From Hanleya hanleyi (lineage: Eukaryota; Mollusca; Polyplacophora; Lepidopleurida; Hanleyidae), in contig JAVTVY010020496.1 in NCBI GenBank assembly GCA_036873755.1, forward strand, positions 1-64,000: a stretch of 64,000 nt of DNA, in the 5' to 3' direction. Of the stretch, positions 25,393-37,185 are shown in pieces. The notes under the pieces were generated by a model that worked only from the letters and a program-made list of their open reading frames with translations, made no database searches and was not told where the DNA came from. Made by a program: the position numbers and the translations under genes. The stretch's first letter is position 1; each line of letters starts with the position of its first letter.

Positions 25393-25721
25393 CAGGTCAT
25401 GGATTCAGCACTTCTGATATCAGATGCAACAGGACTGTTACACAATGGATGTACTGGATGAAATGGAAAAACCAAAACAGACTATTGATTGGTTCAGCTG
25501 TGTCAGAAAGGTGTGGAATGACAGAGGTGGTGAAAATCAGAGCCAGTGATTGGCCACAACCCCCCCCCATTGGATATCAGCTGATTCCTCAGGAAATAAA
25601 CATTACACATGTAATGACCACCGGCAGAGTGATACATGTGTCAATCGGTCAGACATTTCCAAGGATGCCCAGTTCTAACTTAAAACAACCATGCCGGACT
25701 TCATTCCTTCACTCAGAATAA
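25393..25721 (+). CDS. Possible second exon, unknown gene
   Basis: Preceded by CAACCTGCAG, a minimal 3' splice acceptor. The frame continuing from the exon at 23641 is open through 25721 and contains RTVTQWMYWMKWKNQNRLL and a PQPPP segment. There is no recognised domain, signal peptide or repeat. Linked to the first exon only by splice phase, so confidence is low. Confidence 0.18.
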
Positions 25722-27460
25722 TTGGATCTAACTTTTACAAAACCTGCAGCTCCCAATAGCTCCTGGATCTAGAACACATAAATGAAGGGATCTAGTTTAT
25801 CGGTGCTATGGCAAAAATATCATGTAGAATGGGATTGTGTGGATAATATCAGATCCATGGAAGTTGAAGTCCTGCAGCATGCTCCACAAATATCATCAAA
25901 GGTCATAACACTTTCTGGTCTGCACCAGTGTGGATCTATACTTTTTTTTACAAAATTATCTCCCTTGACCAGGTGAGGACTTGAATGTGTCTAAAATGAT
26001 TTAGCTTCTAGAAACAAAGACTTCATTTCCTGAGTAGAGGTAAAAACCGAACATATTTTGATTATTTTATTCAAATTTTAATTCCACTTCTGGTATATGT
26101 ACATGTATAAAATACATACAGAATGAACTGCATACAGAATAACACAAAGAACAGGTATATGTATATCTCATTACATTCTTAACCAAAGTTAAATACCTGG
26201 ATGATATTACAACAATACCATGGTGTTATATATTGTTATGATTGGCTTAACTTAACTGAAGGTATTTCTAATTTGAGGTCAATGGGCATTCATATTAAAT
26301 TTATTTTCATAACTTCATTTATTTTCACAAAGAGCAACATAATCGAGATTAGCAAGTGGAGTTTTACAACATAATATAAAAAGCATAAGTTTATTGTAGA
26401 CATATATACCCCTGAATATCTGTTACCATTATTCAGTCATAATATTGTCTTTAATATATTGATGTCGACAAGGAATAAACATAATTATTTGATAGTATTA
26501 TTAATTGTATGATGTTGTTTATGATTAACATGAACTTTTTATTTGCTAGAATCCAGCCATTTGTTCCATATGGGCAATATTCTCACCAGCCATCACCATT
26601 CAATGTACAAGTCCATGGTCATTGATACAGTATGGTGAAGGTGACCTGTAAAGCCAGTATACCAAATTATACCGAGCGCATTGAATCCTCATCACATGAT
26701 GCTGAGAGAGATCAGAACGGAGTGTCGGTAAAATCAGGTGTGTTTTATAGAGGATTCTCTCAAAGATGATTCTATAGTACACATACAATATATGAGGTGT
26801 TGATGTGTAGGGCTTATAGCACAAAATCACAAGCAAGTTGGTACAACTAGGCACACAGGGTCTCATTTCTGCCGCTAACGTGTTGATTTGGGTGGGGGCG
26901 TCCTCTCAGGGGGAGGTGGGGGTGGGATGGGGCCCAATGTCTCAAGCAGTATTCCAGGTTTTCCATCAATATACTCTATTCCATACCCCAACATTTCAAG
27001 CACGTCAAATCGGACAAAAATTATTTGCTGGGAATGGGACTTCCACATCCCTGGCTGGACATGCTAGTGGGGAACCCTCAATCCCAGGTTAATTACCATT
27101 GGTGAAGTTAACGTCCAGCAAATGCAAAATTGAACTTGGCATCCAGCCCTATGTTATTCAGTGATGTATTCCCCTACGGACCCTGTTGCCTCGACGGAGG
27201 TCTTTGCGCTCATCCAGCGCTTGTTAGATTCATAAACCATGTAAATGACGTAGGTTAGATGTGCTTACCCCCCAAGTCACCGATAGGTTACAAATAATGT
27301 GAGACAACTATATTCTGACAGGTTTACTCTATTCTTGAACATCATCGCTAGCACTGACTCTTCGTGACTTGCCGTCTTCATGATGTATTGACGATCAACC
27401 AAAATGACTAGAACAAATACGTGGCTTCCGTATTATTGGCAAGGGTGTTCATTAAGCGTA
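25722..27460. other. Intergenic, no gene seen
   Basis: AT-rich. The 64-codon frame at 25782-25976 and the 84-codon frame at 26838-27092 show no recognisable family. A hairpin GCGCTCATCCAGCGC lies near 27208. Confidence 0.4.
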
Positions 27461-27461
27461 T

Positions 27462-27560
27462 TGTTTGTTATTAGAGCAGTTACTGGAGACATGTTTGTTA
27501 TTAGAGCAGTTACTGGAGACATATGCTGGCGAGCAGTTACTGGAGACATATGCTGGCGAC
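27462..27560. repeat. Short tandem repeat, 30-bp and 27-bp units
   Basis: TGTTTGTTATTAGAGCAG plus TTACTGGAGACA occurs twice in tandem (27462 and 27492). Then GAGCAGTTACTGGAGACATA with TGCTGGCGA is partly repeated again. Small and recent. Confidence 0.85.
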
Positions 27561-27803
27561 ATATTTGAAAACAACAACTGCCGTTATAATCTCCCCTCTT
27601 ATAAACAATTATGACTTACTTTAGCCGCCAGTAGGCCAGGAGATATACTACAGACTGCTCCACTGAATGGTGGGCGGAAATGGAATCGCAAATACCGCTA
27701 ATACTTTACAAGTATACTTTGAACTACCATCAGCTGGCTTCTGAAGCAATATACTTTACGGGCAAATATCGGAGCGTTAAACTGCGTCCAACCCGATAAT
27801 CAG

Positions 27804-28452
27804 CAGTCGTTCAGTCGCGCGGACGCCAAAAACACACAGATATAATAAACACTGGAATTAATACAAAATCGTTTGAGCTTGAGGCAGGCTGTCGATGAAG
27901 CTACGTGTTGGGAATCTAGGTTAATATATGCAAATATGTATTTCTCCAATGTCCAATTCGTATATAAAAATGCGTTTTAACATGTTCAACTGCAAGGCAA
28001 CTATATGTATATAGCCTTACATATGAATAAATATATTATTGCTATTGAAATGTCCATAAAATGGACGAAACCAGTTGAGCAGAGCAATATACAGTTTAGC
28101 TCTAAATTCTACATTCATATATATATATATAACTGATTCATGTTTATATACATCTGATCCATGTTTCAGTGAGTAGTCGTTCTGCTCGGATAAATGAATA
28201 CTATGGACAATCCCAAAGCAGACAAGGAATCGAAATATAAACTATCAATCACATCAAATTGTCTCTTGCAACTTGATGGTCACAGAACCCCCGGTTGTAC
28301 CTCTCGTCATATCAAATATGTCTAACAGGTATATAAATCCTCAAAATGGATTACTATGATATATTGTGAGTTTTTTATCAGTTCTATTCGCCACCATATA
28401 TGGTATATGAATTCACTGCCCGACTCCGCGTCTGCGCGCGACTGAACGACTG
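27804..28452. repeat. Inverted repeat pair, 18-bp perfect arms
   Basis: CAGTCGTTCAGTCGCGCG at 27804-27821 is matched in reverse complement at 28435-28452. The match resumes after a 2-bp offset (GACGC), so the arms are about 23 bp. An AATTCACTGCCCGACTCCG stretch near 28410 is repeated directly after the right arm near 28457. This could be the ends of a 650-bp element, but I see no target duplication. Confidence 0.55.
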
Positions 28453-28551
28453 TTATAAATTCACTGCCCGACTCCGTGTTCAAGACAAGTGATCCGATAC
28501 AACACTGGTAGAAGCTTGCTTCCGTTCTACTGCATATAAGGGTTAGGATTA

Positions 28552-28787
28552 ATGCGATATCAGAATAATCTGAGTTTCTCATTATCAATCATGTTTACAC
28601 CCAAGCGAAAATATGGCATAACCAAATACGATCAGCATATAGGTGAACCCGTTGGTAACAATTGTGCCCCTCTTTTGACGGATCTAAATCTATATATGTT
28701 CTCTTGTGAATACGCGTATACACAGGAATTACTAAAAGATGATCATTCCAAAGCCCGTTCATCATTTTAGTTTATGTAATGATTCAT
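28552..28787 (+). pseudogene. YIDD-family reverse transcriptase, palm fragment
   Basis: The frame encodes the RT palm signature GEPVGNNCAPLLTDLNLYMF (about 28642-28701), followed by CEYAYTQELLKDDHSKARSSF, which is the segment that immediately precedes the YIDD box in this family. The frame stops in the expected SFSF region and the homology is cut at 28787, exactly where a TTAA-MITE begins. It complements the 1985-2479 fragment, which has the YIDD and later part. Non-functional relic. Confidence 0.7.
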
Positions 28788-29088
28788 TAACCCTATCTGG
28801 CCTGGGCTTGTTAGGACCTGTTGTGACCTGGTAGGGTCTTGCCCATTGAGCTAGGGAACTGAAACTTACCACACTATACCCTTGTGTCAAGCTCTACCAG
28901 AAAGTCTAAAGAAATCCAAGATGGCCGCTTTGATGACGTCACAGTGACGTCATTTTCAAAAACGGCATTTTTGTTCGATTTTTCAGTCAGATTTTCCGAA
29001 TTTTATATTTATGCAATTTCTCCGCTAAAACTGCATGATAAATTAGTAAATATTAATGTGATGTGAAATAAAATAATTTTTGCCCGCT
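28788..29088 (+). mobile_element. TTAA-MITE, subfamily 1, 3'-truncated
   Basis: Left end TTAA-CCCTATCTGGCCTGGGC at about 28788. It contains 'CCAAGATGGCCGC' (YY1-like core) and the double CRE TGACGTCACAGTGACGTCA near 28935-28953. It stops near 29088 (TTTTTGCCCGC), about halfway through the family consensus. It interrupts the reverse-transcriptase fragment at 28552-28787. Confidence 0.85.
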
Positions 29089-29514
29089 GTTTAAACCTAC
29101 ATTTATAAACGTTTATTTTAGGAGAAAATTCAAAGTTTCCATAGTTTTTAATTTATTTTTCAGACTAGAGCAGACCATCAAGAAAGTATATGTGTGCCTC
29201 AGCTCTTCAAAATTGTATCCAAATCTTTTCCTGTCGAATTTTATGTGTTTCCAAATGAAGAAAATTGGATGAAATGTCATGGTCACAATTTGAACATAAT
29301 TGGTGAACAACCAAGATAACATTGACAAAACTGTGGCGCAACTATTTTCTGTACATAGCTCAGAATAACTATGCCAAATTGTGAACCCCCATGATGAATA
29401 CATGTTGAGGAATAAGCTCTTTACTTCTAAAACTGCAGAAATCCAGTAATGGAATTGAAGTCAGCGTTACATAAGGGCCTACGAACTGATAGTGATAACC
29501 CAGGCTGAAGTTTT
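29089..29514. other. Intergenic, no gene seen
   Basis: AT-rich. A 96-codon minus-strand frame at 29113-29403 has no recognisable domain. Confidence 0.4.
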
Positions 29515-29788
29515 TGTGTGAGACAAGTTTAGATTGCCTGCTTGGAGAGTCACCAGTTATTGTGTGAGATAAGTTTAGATTGCCTGCTTGGAGAGTCACC
29601 AGTTATTGTGTGAGACAAGTTTACATTGCCTGCTTGGAGCGTCACCAGTTATTGTGTGAGACAAGTTTAGATTGCCTGCTTGGAGCGTCACCAGTTATTG
29701 TGTGAGACAAGTTTAGATTGCCTGCTTGGAGCGTCACCAGTTATTGTGTGAGACAAGTTTAGATTGCCTGCTTGGAGAGTCACCACTT
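29515..29788. repeat. 46-bp tandem repeat, 6 copies
   Basis: Units of 46 bp begin TGTGTGAGACAAGTTTAG (29515, 29561, 29607, 29653, 29699, 29745). They vary at a few sites, notably GGAGAGTCACC versus GGAGCGTCACC. Confidence 0.95.
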
Positions 29789-30199
29789 AATCAGGCGAAC
29801 AGGTTTCCACACATAATAAAAGTGTGGGTTAAAATTGCAAATAAAGAAAGATGTATTCACCAAAATAATCTGACCTGGAAAAGAATCAATGCAGTATATA
29901 CTGTATAAACGTGCAATAGATTTGTTTTCGTCAATGTGCTAATGAACATATTAATATGTTGGATGAGTATCTCAGTTACGCTTTGATGGCCCCTAACCTA
30001 GGGCTAACAGATAATATATATCACGAAATTTAAGGAACTCGAAACCCAGGCGTTTGATTTTATTACCTTGCTTTACCAATTTTGTAGCAATTACTAACGT
30101 TTGGTCCGACATTCATATTCAGGTGTCGTCCGGTAAAGAAAATCCGCATCCATAATCCAAAGACCTATTCCGTATTCCATATAACAGCATCTGTACCAA
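29789..30199. other. Intergenic, nothing recognised
   Basis: AT-rich linker with no supportable feature. Confidence 0.4.
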
Positions 30200-30460
30200 A
30201 AAAAAAAGACAACCATAGTATAAGCATTGACTAGTTTCGTGCAAGAGATAAGCGGTCAACAGTTTTTTTACGATGCCGGCAAGACGTCATGAAGCTCCAA
30301 AAATATCAAATTCGTATCGATGATCAGTATTCTTAATCCATATGATATTCGCAGTGAAGTAATTTAGTGAATGATGTATCTCAGAACACCTCGAGGATCT
30401 TGAAGTACATGGGTTCATATGGCCCCTAACCTCGCGGTTTTAAGCAGAATTGAACACAAG
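30200..30460 (-). mobile_element. 3' UTR of the YIDD retroelement, copy 3 (minus)
   Basis: Reverse complement shares the ordered landmarks of 2480-2870, including a CATATGGATTAAGAATACTG block and a TGTTGACCGCTTATCTCTTG block. It follows the RT fragment at 30461-30990 on the same strand in the expected order. Confidence 0.75.
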
Positions 30461-30990
30461 CTACGAAACGTAACGGCATAGATCTTGCACACTACGCTCG
30501 TATTTTAGTGTCAGTATACGACAGGTATCGCCCAATTTGAGAAACGTTGAGTGAAGACGCTTGGTGGTAAAGTCCTGTTTTATATGTTTTTGAAATAATG
30601 CTTTGTGACGTTGATTAAATTCGTCACATTTAACACAGGATCTAGCAAATGCTACTAGACGAGATATGTACACACCATATGCAGGTCTCACTGGAATATT
30701 CTTGTCCAGAAAAGGATAGTTTACGATGTCGAAATTGTAATCATTTCTGTTGTCATGAAGTGGACGAGAGAGAAGGACCCGTTTCCTTTTCATAGAGATA
30801 TAGGCCTAAATATGATGTGCCGTTTGCCAGTGAAGGTGGATATATATCCTTCACTGTGTCATTTATATAGAGATCGTCTATATAGCATTAGGTGGATGAG
30901 AAGGAACGGGTTTGAATTGATTGGTTTTTGAAAGCGCCTGCATATAGTCATATTCGTAAGAGAACAGATACAATGCCTTGTGATGTTGAT
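30461..30990 (-). pseudogene. YIDD-family reverse transcriptase, C-terminal, frameshifted
   Basis: The minus-strand frame 30793-30461 encodes LSRPLHDNRNDYNFDIVNYP, then PAYGVYISRLVAFARSC and CDEFNQRHKALFQK, clearly homologous to 1985-2479. Upstream on the same strand (about 30990-30794), LFSYEYDYMQALSKTNQF and a decayed YIDD region are present but interrupted by stops and frame changes. It is continuous with its 3' UTR at 30200-30460. Confidence 0.75.
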
Positions 30991-31383
30991 TGAAACCATC
31001 AAGATGTTGACACACGAACTCCAAAGTCTATAATACTATCAATTATGTCATGTTCGTTCGAATGGAAGTAAACAACTTACAGTCTAAATGGATCATCGTA
31101 TTTAGAATCTATCAATGTGGAAAAGAGGTTATTCCAATGACGACGCTACGAAAAGAGAGGTGATTATAATTTTGACACTGCCGACTACCTTTTTCTTGAT
31201 AGTAAGGGGAGATTGAGTGAGTTAGGGTTTAACGTTTAGGCCATATCGACGATATAACTAACTACGATATGATTTAGCTGAACATGTGTGACTATCCATG
31301 TCCAGTTATCATGTAGGGGAAATTAATCTCTCCGTGGCAACATACATGGTACCAAATTGGAGCGATATGCAAGAGGCGGGAAA
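30991..31383. other. Intergenic, LINE-tail-like trace
   Basis: Mostly unrecognised. Near 31216-31256 the order 'GAGTTAGGGTTTAACGTTTAG' and 'CCATATCGACGATAT' resembles the retroelement tail at 45238-45292, but is too decayed to be sure. Confidence 0.3.
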
Positions 31384-31479
31384 ATTGACGTCTGGCGACT
31401 AAAAAGCAGTCATATGACTCTGCAGGAAAGCATTGACGTCTGGCGACTAAAAAGCAGTCATATGACTCTACAGGAAAGC
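31384..31479. repeat. 48-bp tandem duplication
   Basis: ATTGACGTCTGGCGAC with AAAAAGCAGTCATATGACTC occurs twice, starting at 31384 and 31432, with one substitution visible (CTGCAGG versus CTACAGG). Confidence 0.95.
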
Positions 31480-32219
31480 ATTCGTCGACACCTAACATTC
31501 AGATTCGGCGGATTCTCGAATGTAGCCTCAGTATCTCAGTCGCCCTTTTATTGCAGGTGTTCACGTGGAGACAATGAAGTATCCACACGGCCTCCAGCAC
31601 CGGCTTAGTCGAAATTAGATACACTAGCTCGGGAGCTGTGATGACAGATCAGCTCAAACAACTCATCTGATGTTAATGGGTGAGCATTGTGGACGTCTGA
31701 TGGAGTAAACGCCTCAAAGCTCATGCCGCTCACACACCTGGGTGTTTCCTGGATATTAGCATCACGGAAGAGCCCGTATATGTCGTATACTTGTAGCCCA
31801 TAAATGTCAAATCGTTCGAAGCCTGTCAAGATTTTAATAGCGTTGCAAACCAGTTTGCATCAATTGGTTTGACCGGGTTATACCACCAAGCTCCATCGCT
31901 CATAGTTACTGTACTAATTACCCTGGTGTAGCAGATTTACGTTAGGAAATTGTATCTGAATCGGCTTACAAGTGAACTAAGGCTCATCATCATCGTGTAA
32001 TCAAACATTTTTATCATCGCGAAATGTCTTCTATAAGAACCTAGGTTGTGTTTAAATAATATATATTATGTATGCCTGGTTGGATCTTGTTGCCAATAGT
32101 GTCTTATGAATTATGGAAGCGGAAATTCCATTGGATACAATCCGGTTTGGTGCGCGTACACATAAGCCCCTGCTGAGCCGTGACGTGGCGTGGTGGTGTA
32201 AATACAGCACAAAAACATT
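31480..32219. other. Intergenic, no gene seen
   Basis: Short frames only. From about 32040 to 32130 a 'TATGAATTATGGAAGCGGAAATT' trace echoes the retroelement 3' UTR family. Confidence 0.35.
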
Positions 32220-32339
32220 GGGCCTGATGATACAGTATAAGCTGTTGATGATACAGTATAAGCAGTTGATGATACAGTATAAGGGTCTTACGGTACATTA
32301 TAAGCAGTTGATGGTACAGTATAAGCAGTTGATGATACA
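32220..32339. repeat. 21-bp minisatellite, left part of split array
   Basis: ACAGTATAAGCAGTTGATGG-type units of 21 bp. This is the left part of the array that resumes at 33242, separated by a solo LTR. The unit length is divisible by three, so open frames on both strands here (QYKQLMI-type) are repeat artefacts. Confidence 0.92.
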
Positions 32340-33241
32340 TGTCATAGTATTACAGTATAAAGTTAGACACTGAGGATATTTCTAGAATGATAGACCTGAG
32401 GTAAACATGTTTATGTTCTGTTGTATTCATGGAATTTTCTCGTAATCGTGACCGATTTATCGTAAGTGAATTATGTGAGTTATCCGTCTAGTGTTTTCTC
32501 GAACATTCTGTGATTGCAAATGGCTGCTCTACGTACAGCCCCGTATGACCTGATAGATTGGTGCATAGCGCCATCTGTACATGCATCTATGACCTGAGCG
32601 GTTAGTACGGAGCGCCATCTATACATATAGATTTTCATCGTATTCAATATTAGACATTCTTGATGTTTCTGGAATGAGAAAGCACTAGTTTATCTGGGTT
32701 AATTATGTCGAACTTTCTCGTAACTGTTATAATTGTATTAGGGTTAAATCTTACGTCATTGCTATACCGATGGAAGTTTCTTGATCTGATAGAATAATCT
32801 CGAATTCCCGATAAAAGTATAAATTGCTCGAAGTTTAGTGATCGAAAGGAGATTCGAACGGCTTCTATTGGGTGCATAACTGGACATTATCTTTGACTGA
32901 GATAACTGACTGCTGGATTATATATTCCAGTTGGATTACTATTGTGTGTTTGACTGCGGTTTTATCTACGTAATTGTACTGACGGAAACTGGACAACAGC
33001 TGAGCGGTATTGGACTATATTTCTGCACGCCGGCACGAACTGTATAGAGATTTGTACGTTAATACAGGCTCGAGAGATACACCGGTATAACATTGAACAG
33101 TAAGATTTTATTTGACGTTTGTTTGCTGTATTGACCTAACTTAATTTGTATATGATTTTAGTATTGTAAATAAATATTTGTTTAATAATCGACTTCACAA
33201 ATCTTTCTGTTGCGTATTTCTATTATCGTTTAGACGTAACA
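32340..33241 (+). mobile_element. Solo LTR, 902 bp
   Basis: The segment starts TGTCATAG and ends ACGTAACA, so it has the canonical TG..CA termini with TGT/ACA ends. It is flanked by TACA on both sides (32336-32339 and 33242-33245). Removing it restores the 21-bp repeat exactly (GATGATACA joins GTATAAG). It carries a promoter-like TATAAAT near 32820 and a polyadenylation signal AATAAA near 33170, in the order and spacing expected of an LTR read on plus. No internal retroelement sequence is attached, so it is a solo LTR left by LTR-LTR recombination. It is not related by eye to the LTRs at 58144 and 60111. Confidence 0.75.
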
Positions 33242-33670
33242 TACAGTATAAGGGCCTTACGGTACAGTATAAGCAGTTGATGGTACAGTATAAGCAGTTG
33301 ATGATACAGTATAAGGGCCTTACGAGACAGTATAAGCTGTTGACGGTACAGTATAAGCAGTTGATGGTACAGTATAAGGGCCTTACGATACAGTATAAGC
33401 TGTTGATGGTACAGTATAAGCAGTTGATGATACAGTATAAGGGCCTTACGGTACAGTATAAGCTGTTGACGGTACAGTATAAGCAGTTGATGATACAGTA
33501 TAAGGGCCTTACGATACAGTATAAGCTATTGATGGTACAGTATAAGCAGTTGATGGTACAGAATATGCAGTATAATTGGACCTGATGGTACAGTATAAGC
33601 AGTATAATTGGGCCTGATGGTACAGTATAAGCAGTATAATTGGGCCTGATGGTACAGTATAAGCAGTTGA
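33242..33670. repeat. 21-bp minisatellite, right part
   Basis: Three 21-bp unit types alternate: GCAGTTGATG (A), GGGCCTTACG (B) and GCTGTTGACG or GCTGTTGATG (C), each joined to ACAGTATAA. The repeating A-A-B-C pattern is a small higher-order repeat. The final part has a longer unit, GCAGTATAATTGGGCCTGATGG. A 135-codon plus frame (33178-33585) exists only because the unit is 7 codons long. Confidence 0.95.
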
Positions 33671-34926
33671 ACTTTGGATAAAAAATGTCGTTGACCGTCT
33701 TACCGTCCGTGGTAAACGCGTATGCAATGGTTCTATCAATCAGATTAACAGGGCTGTCCGACCAGCTTTAATTTATTTGTCTAGTGGCATATAGTTCTTC
33801 ATGACAGAATTGTCCATTGTTTGTTACTAGCATGAAACTTGACACACGTCTGGACGTACTTGAGACGATCATTTTGTGATATGGTGTCAAACTGAGGAAA
33901 CACTGGCTAACATGAAAACTGATGCATATTATGTGAATTAATATATCAATTAAGCGGATAGTACGTTACCGAAGGCATTAGTGTTCTAATATGGTCCATC
34001 GATCAATCATGTGATATCAAGTTGGGACCCCTCAAATTGACAAAAAAATACACTTTACTGATACCCAAACGAGCATTTCGTCCTGGATATAGATGCAAAT
34101 TGTAAGTACAAAGTCTAGTTACAATCAAGATGGAATGAATAATAGAGACCATTTTTTTAAAATTACGGAATGTGCCAACAAATTTTCTAGTAGTCGCTCA
34201 TATCTTAATGCTGCCAAATTCCGTTTTGGGACCGCAATCACCAACAGATGGAATTTCATTGCGTCAGTGCGCTTCGGTTGGTGCAAGCCCGCAAAACTGT
34301 TTGGACAATGTCTGACACTGTCAGATGTGATTAGAAAGACGGGACTAATAAATAAGCTGCACATTTTTACATTATTGAACGATTAGGCAACGAGCATCTA
34401 TCAAATGTATTGTTTAGTGAACTTCGAACACCGATCGCTCGAAAGTGGAATTTGCGTGGACGGGATATTATTTATAGCCTTATTTTAAACTGACTGACCA
34501 GGATTCCAAGCTTCAGACACTAACGATTGGTACTCCGAGCTCCGACCGTTTGAACTTACGTCATGCCGTTATGGCTAAGGTTTGACAAGGGAACATGATT
34601 GCATTTGATTTCAGCTGTTTTTAATGTTTTAGTATCAATTGCCATAACCTATCTTAACCTATCTACATCCACATTGATACGAAATAAAATGACAATTCGA
34701 AACTTATATAGTGTCGAATTATGAACTTTTAGCTCCAAATGCGTCCTCTTCGAACTATATAAATTTCTCCACGCCGATTTGCGGTCTTCCTGAGACGAGA
34801 CAGAAAGCATCCTCCCCCAGCTAGTTTTCCCAATATCATAAGCTTTCCAATGCGCCACAGAACATTGGCAATCTCAGGATTGGTTGTATCAGTGGAAGCA
34901 ATTAAATTCATATGTGATGGATATTA
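33671..34926. other. Intergenic, no gene seen
   Basis: Frames at 34093-34386 (plus, 97 codons) and 34649-34911 (minus, overlapping, two frames) look more protein-like than most here, but I cannot assign a family. The two minus frames overlap and could be one frameshifted relic. Confidence 0.35.
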
Positions 34927-35489
34927 TTAACCCTACCTGGCCGGGGGGAGGGGGGGGGGCAAAATGCCCCCCCCCCCTACCAAATTTCTGCGCTATCTCC
35001 GGAACGACAAAAAACGGAGAGTTGAAACTCCGTGACTTTATAGTTTATCATATTGGGGTCATTTTGAGCCTATTTACATAACCCGCCGAGCAGAGGATCA
35101 TGGGTAAATTCAAGATGGCGGCCAGGTGGGGTACCAGAAAAGTGATGTTTTTGTCATATTTCTTCAAAATTGCTGCTTTTCCGCGATGAAAAGTGGGCAA
35201 AAACTATTTTATTTCACATCACATTAATATTTACTAATTTATCATGCAGTTTTTTTCGGAGAAATTGCATAAATAAAAAAATTGGAAAATCTGACCAAAA
35301 AATCGACCAAAAAATACAGTTTTTGAAAATGACGTCATTGTGACTGGTTTCTGGTAGAGCTTGACCCAAGGGTATAGTGTGGTAAGTTTCATCCCCCTAG
35401 CTCAAGGGATAGGAAAAATAATTTGGGTGGGGAGCCATTTCGCCCCAGGCTTGGACAGGTCCCAAAAAGCCCAGGCCAGATAGGGTTAA
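34927..35489 (-). mobile_element. TTAA-MITE, subfamily 1, complete (563 bp)
   Basis: TTAA at 34927-34930 and 35486-35489. The ends are CCCTACCTGGCCGGGG and CCCAGGCCAGATAGGG, which are inverted repeats over about 14 bp. From left to right it has a C-tract, a CTCCGGAACGACAAA block, an exact YY1-type box AAGATGGCGGCC (35112-35123), the GCATGATAAATT-type stretch (reversed), one CRE octamer near 35330, and 'AAGGGTATAGTGTGGTAAGTTTC'. The end carries GTCCCAAAAAGCCCAGG, the subfamily 1 mark. No coding capacity. Confidence 0.9.
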
Positions 35490-36587
35490 GCACATTTTGC
35501 ACAAGACACATTGCTGGGTTTTCTACCAATAATGAACCTGTAGGTGAGTTGTATTGCTATCAGTGGAAGTTGTACGGAAGAACAGTTGTATTTTGTCGAT
35601 ATGGGGAACGATGGACATCGTTGTCTTTTCTCGAAGTTCACGAATATGAATATTTTCCAACGGTGAAGAAGCTCCTATGTGTTTCCATGCTATGAGAACA
35701 ATTACAGTCAAACATATTTTGATCAGCTTTATAGATTTTTCAATTGCGAGAGCTTTTATCGAAAGTTAGTTTGTAAGATCTCTTTGGTAGTATGAGAGAG
35801 AATTTGATTATAAATTATTTGAAAGTAATCGGTATGTTTAATACATTTTAATGCAAATATCACTTCTTTGATACGTTGTATCGTTCGTTGTTAGAGTTTT
35901 GATGGAGTTTTGAGGTTTTTAGGTAGGGCTTTCTACATTACCTGTTGCTACACACCTGAAATATTACTACCGGAATAGCCATAGCAGACTCTATGATAGA
36001 AGCGATCGCTCGTTTCAATGCCTTGACCTGGTATATCGGTTAAATTAATCTTTAAATTCAATTAATCTTGCCCGACGCACGTTGTTTCCGTTGATCTGAT
36101 AGACTGTAGAGGACCCTTATACCATGCAAAGCTCAAAAACAGTTAGCAGTATACGCATATGTCTGTCCATATTAGATTACAATGAAATAGACAGTGTGGT
36201 TAGAATGAAGCTATTGTCAATGATATATCAAGGAGTCAATCTTCCATCCACGTTTGGTGAAATCAAAAAAGGCAGAAGTGACATGGGTGTATTCATTAAA
36301 CTACGAATCACGGCACATAAGTTGCAAATAATCGTTTTTGTCTGAACAAACATGAAATATTCGTTGCTGATATTTTCGTCTTAGAAAATCCGTCTTTTTA
36401 AGAGATGAGGATCCGATGAAGCCTGTAGAGAACGCCTCTCTTAGAATGCATTTTGGCCATATTGATTTGGCCAAATTCCGGGCTAGACTGCTGAGGATAT
36501 TTGAAGGATTACAATGGAAGGTCCGGACGCTCTACGAAACTATGGTATCAAACCAGACAGACTCACTGCATCACAATCAGTGTTACA
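35490..36587. other. Intergenic, no gene seen
   Basis: Short plus-strand frames (part of 35423-35695, 36124-36345 and 36416-36688) have no recognised domain. The first and last overlap MITE ends. Confidence 0.35.
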
Positions 36588-37185
36588 TTAACCCTACCTG
36601 GCCTGGGGGAGGGGGGGCGGAAAGTGCCCCCCCCCCCCTTAGTGAACTTTTCTCTGCTGCTCCGAAACGACAAAACCGAGGAGGCTGACACTTTGTGACT
36701 TTTAAGCTTATCTTATTGGGGTCATTTTGCCTATTTGCAAATACCCTCGGGCAGAGGATCATGGGAAAATTCAAAATGGCGGCCTTGTGATATCCGCGAA
36801 TGTCGTGTTTTTCAATCTTTTCGATCAATTTCTTCACATTTTCCTTGCCTAAAAGGCATTGAAAGTATTTCTATTTATGCAAAACTAATTATTCTACATT
36901 TTATTTGATTTTTTTCGAGAGAAAAATCGGAAAACTGAAAATTTCGAAAAATCGACCCCAAAAAGGCCGAAAAATGGCTTCCGAGAAGATGACGTCACTG
37001 TGACGTCATCGTGGCGGCCATAGTGGATTTTTTTACGTTTTTCGGCAGAGCTTGAACCAAAGATACTGTGTGGTAAGTTTCAGCGCTCTAGCCTTAGTGG
37101 TAGAGAAAATATATAGGGGGGGGGGCACTTTCGGCCCCCCCCAGGCTGCGATACACCCCAAATCGCCCAGGGCAGATAGGGTTAA
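36588..37185 (-). mobile_element. TTAA-MITE, subfamily 2, complete (598 bp)
   Basis: TTAA at 36588-36591 and 37182-37185. Ends are CCCTACCTGGCCTGGGG and CAGGGCAGATAGGG. It contains AAAATGGCGGCC near 36773, a double CRE (TGACGTCACTGTGACGTCA near 36990) and a 'CGTGGCGGCCAT' box after it. The CACCCCAAATCGCCCAGG block marks subfamily 2. Same orientation as the complete copy at 34927-35489, 1.1 kb away. Confidence 0.9.

Noticed and set aside
23371..27203. A 3.8-kb DNA transposon bounded by ACCTCCGTCGA and TCGACGGAGGT
   Set aside because: The match is only 11 bp, does not extend, has no target duplication and encloses no recognisable transposase.
33178..33739. QYKQLMI-type repeat protein and its minus-strand partner
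   Set aside because: Product of the 21-bp (7-codon) minisatellite. It also crosses the solo LTR boundary.
34649..34911. Overlapping minus-strand frames as a frameshifted host gene
   Set aside because: Protein-like in places, but no family recognised, and both are shorter than 70 codons.
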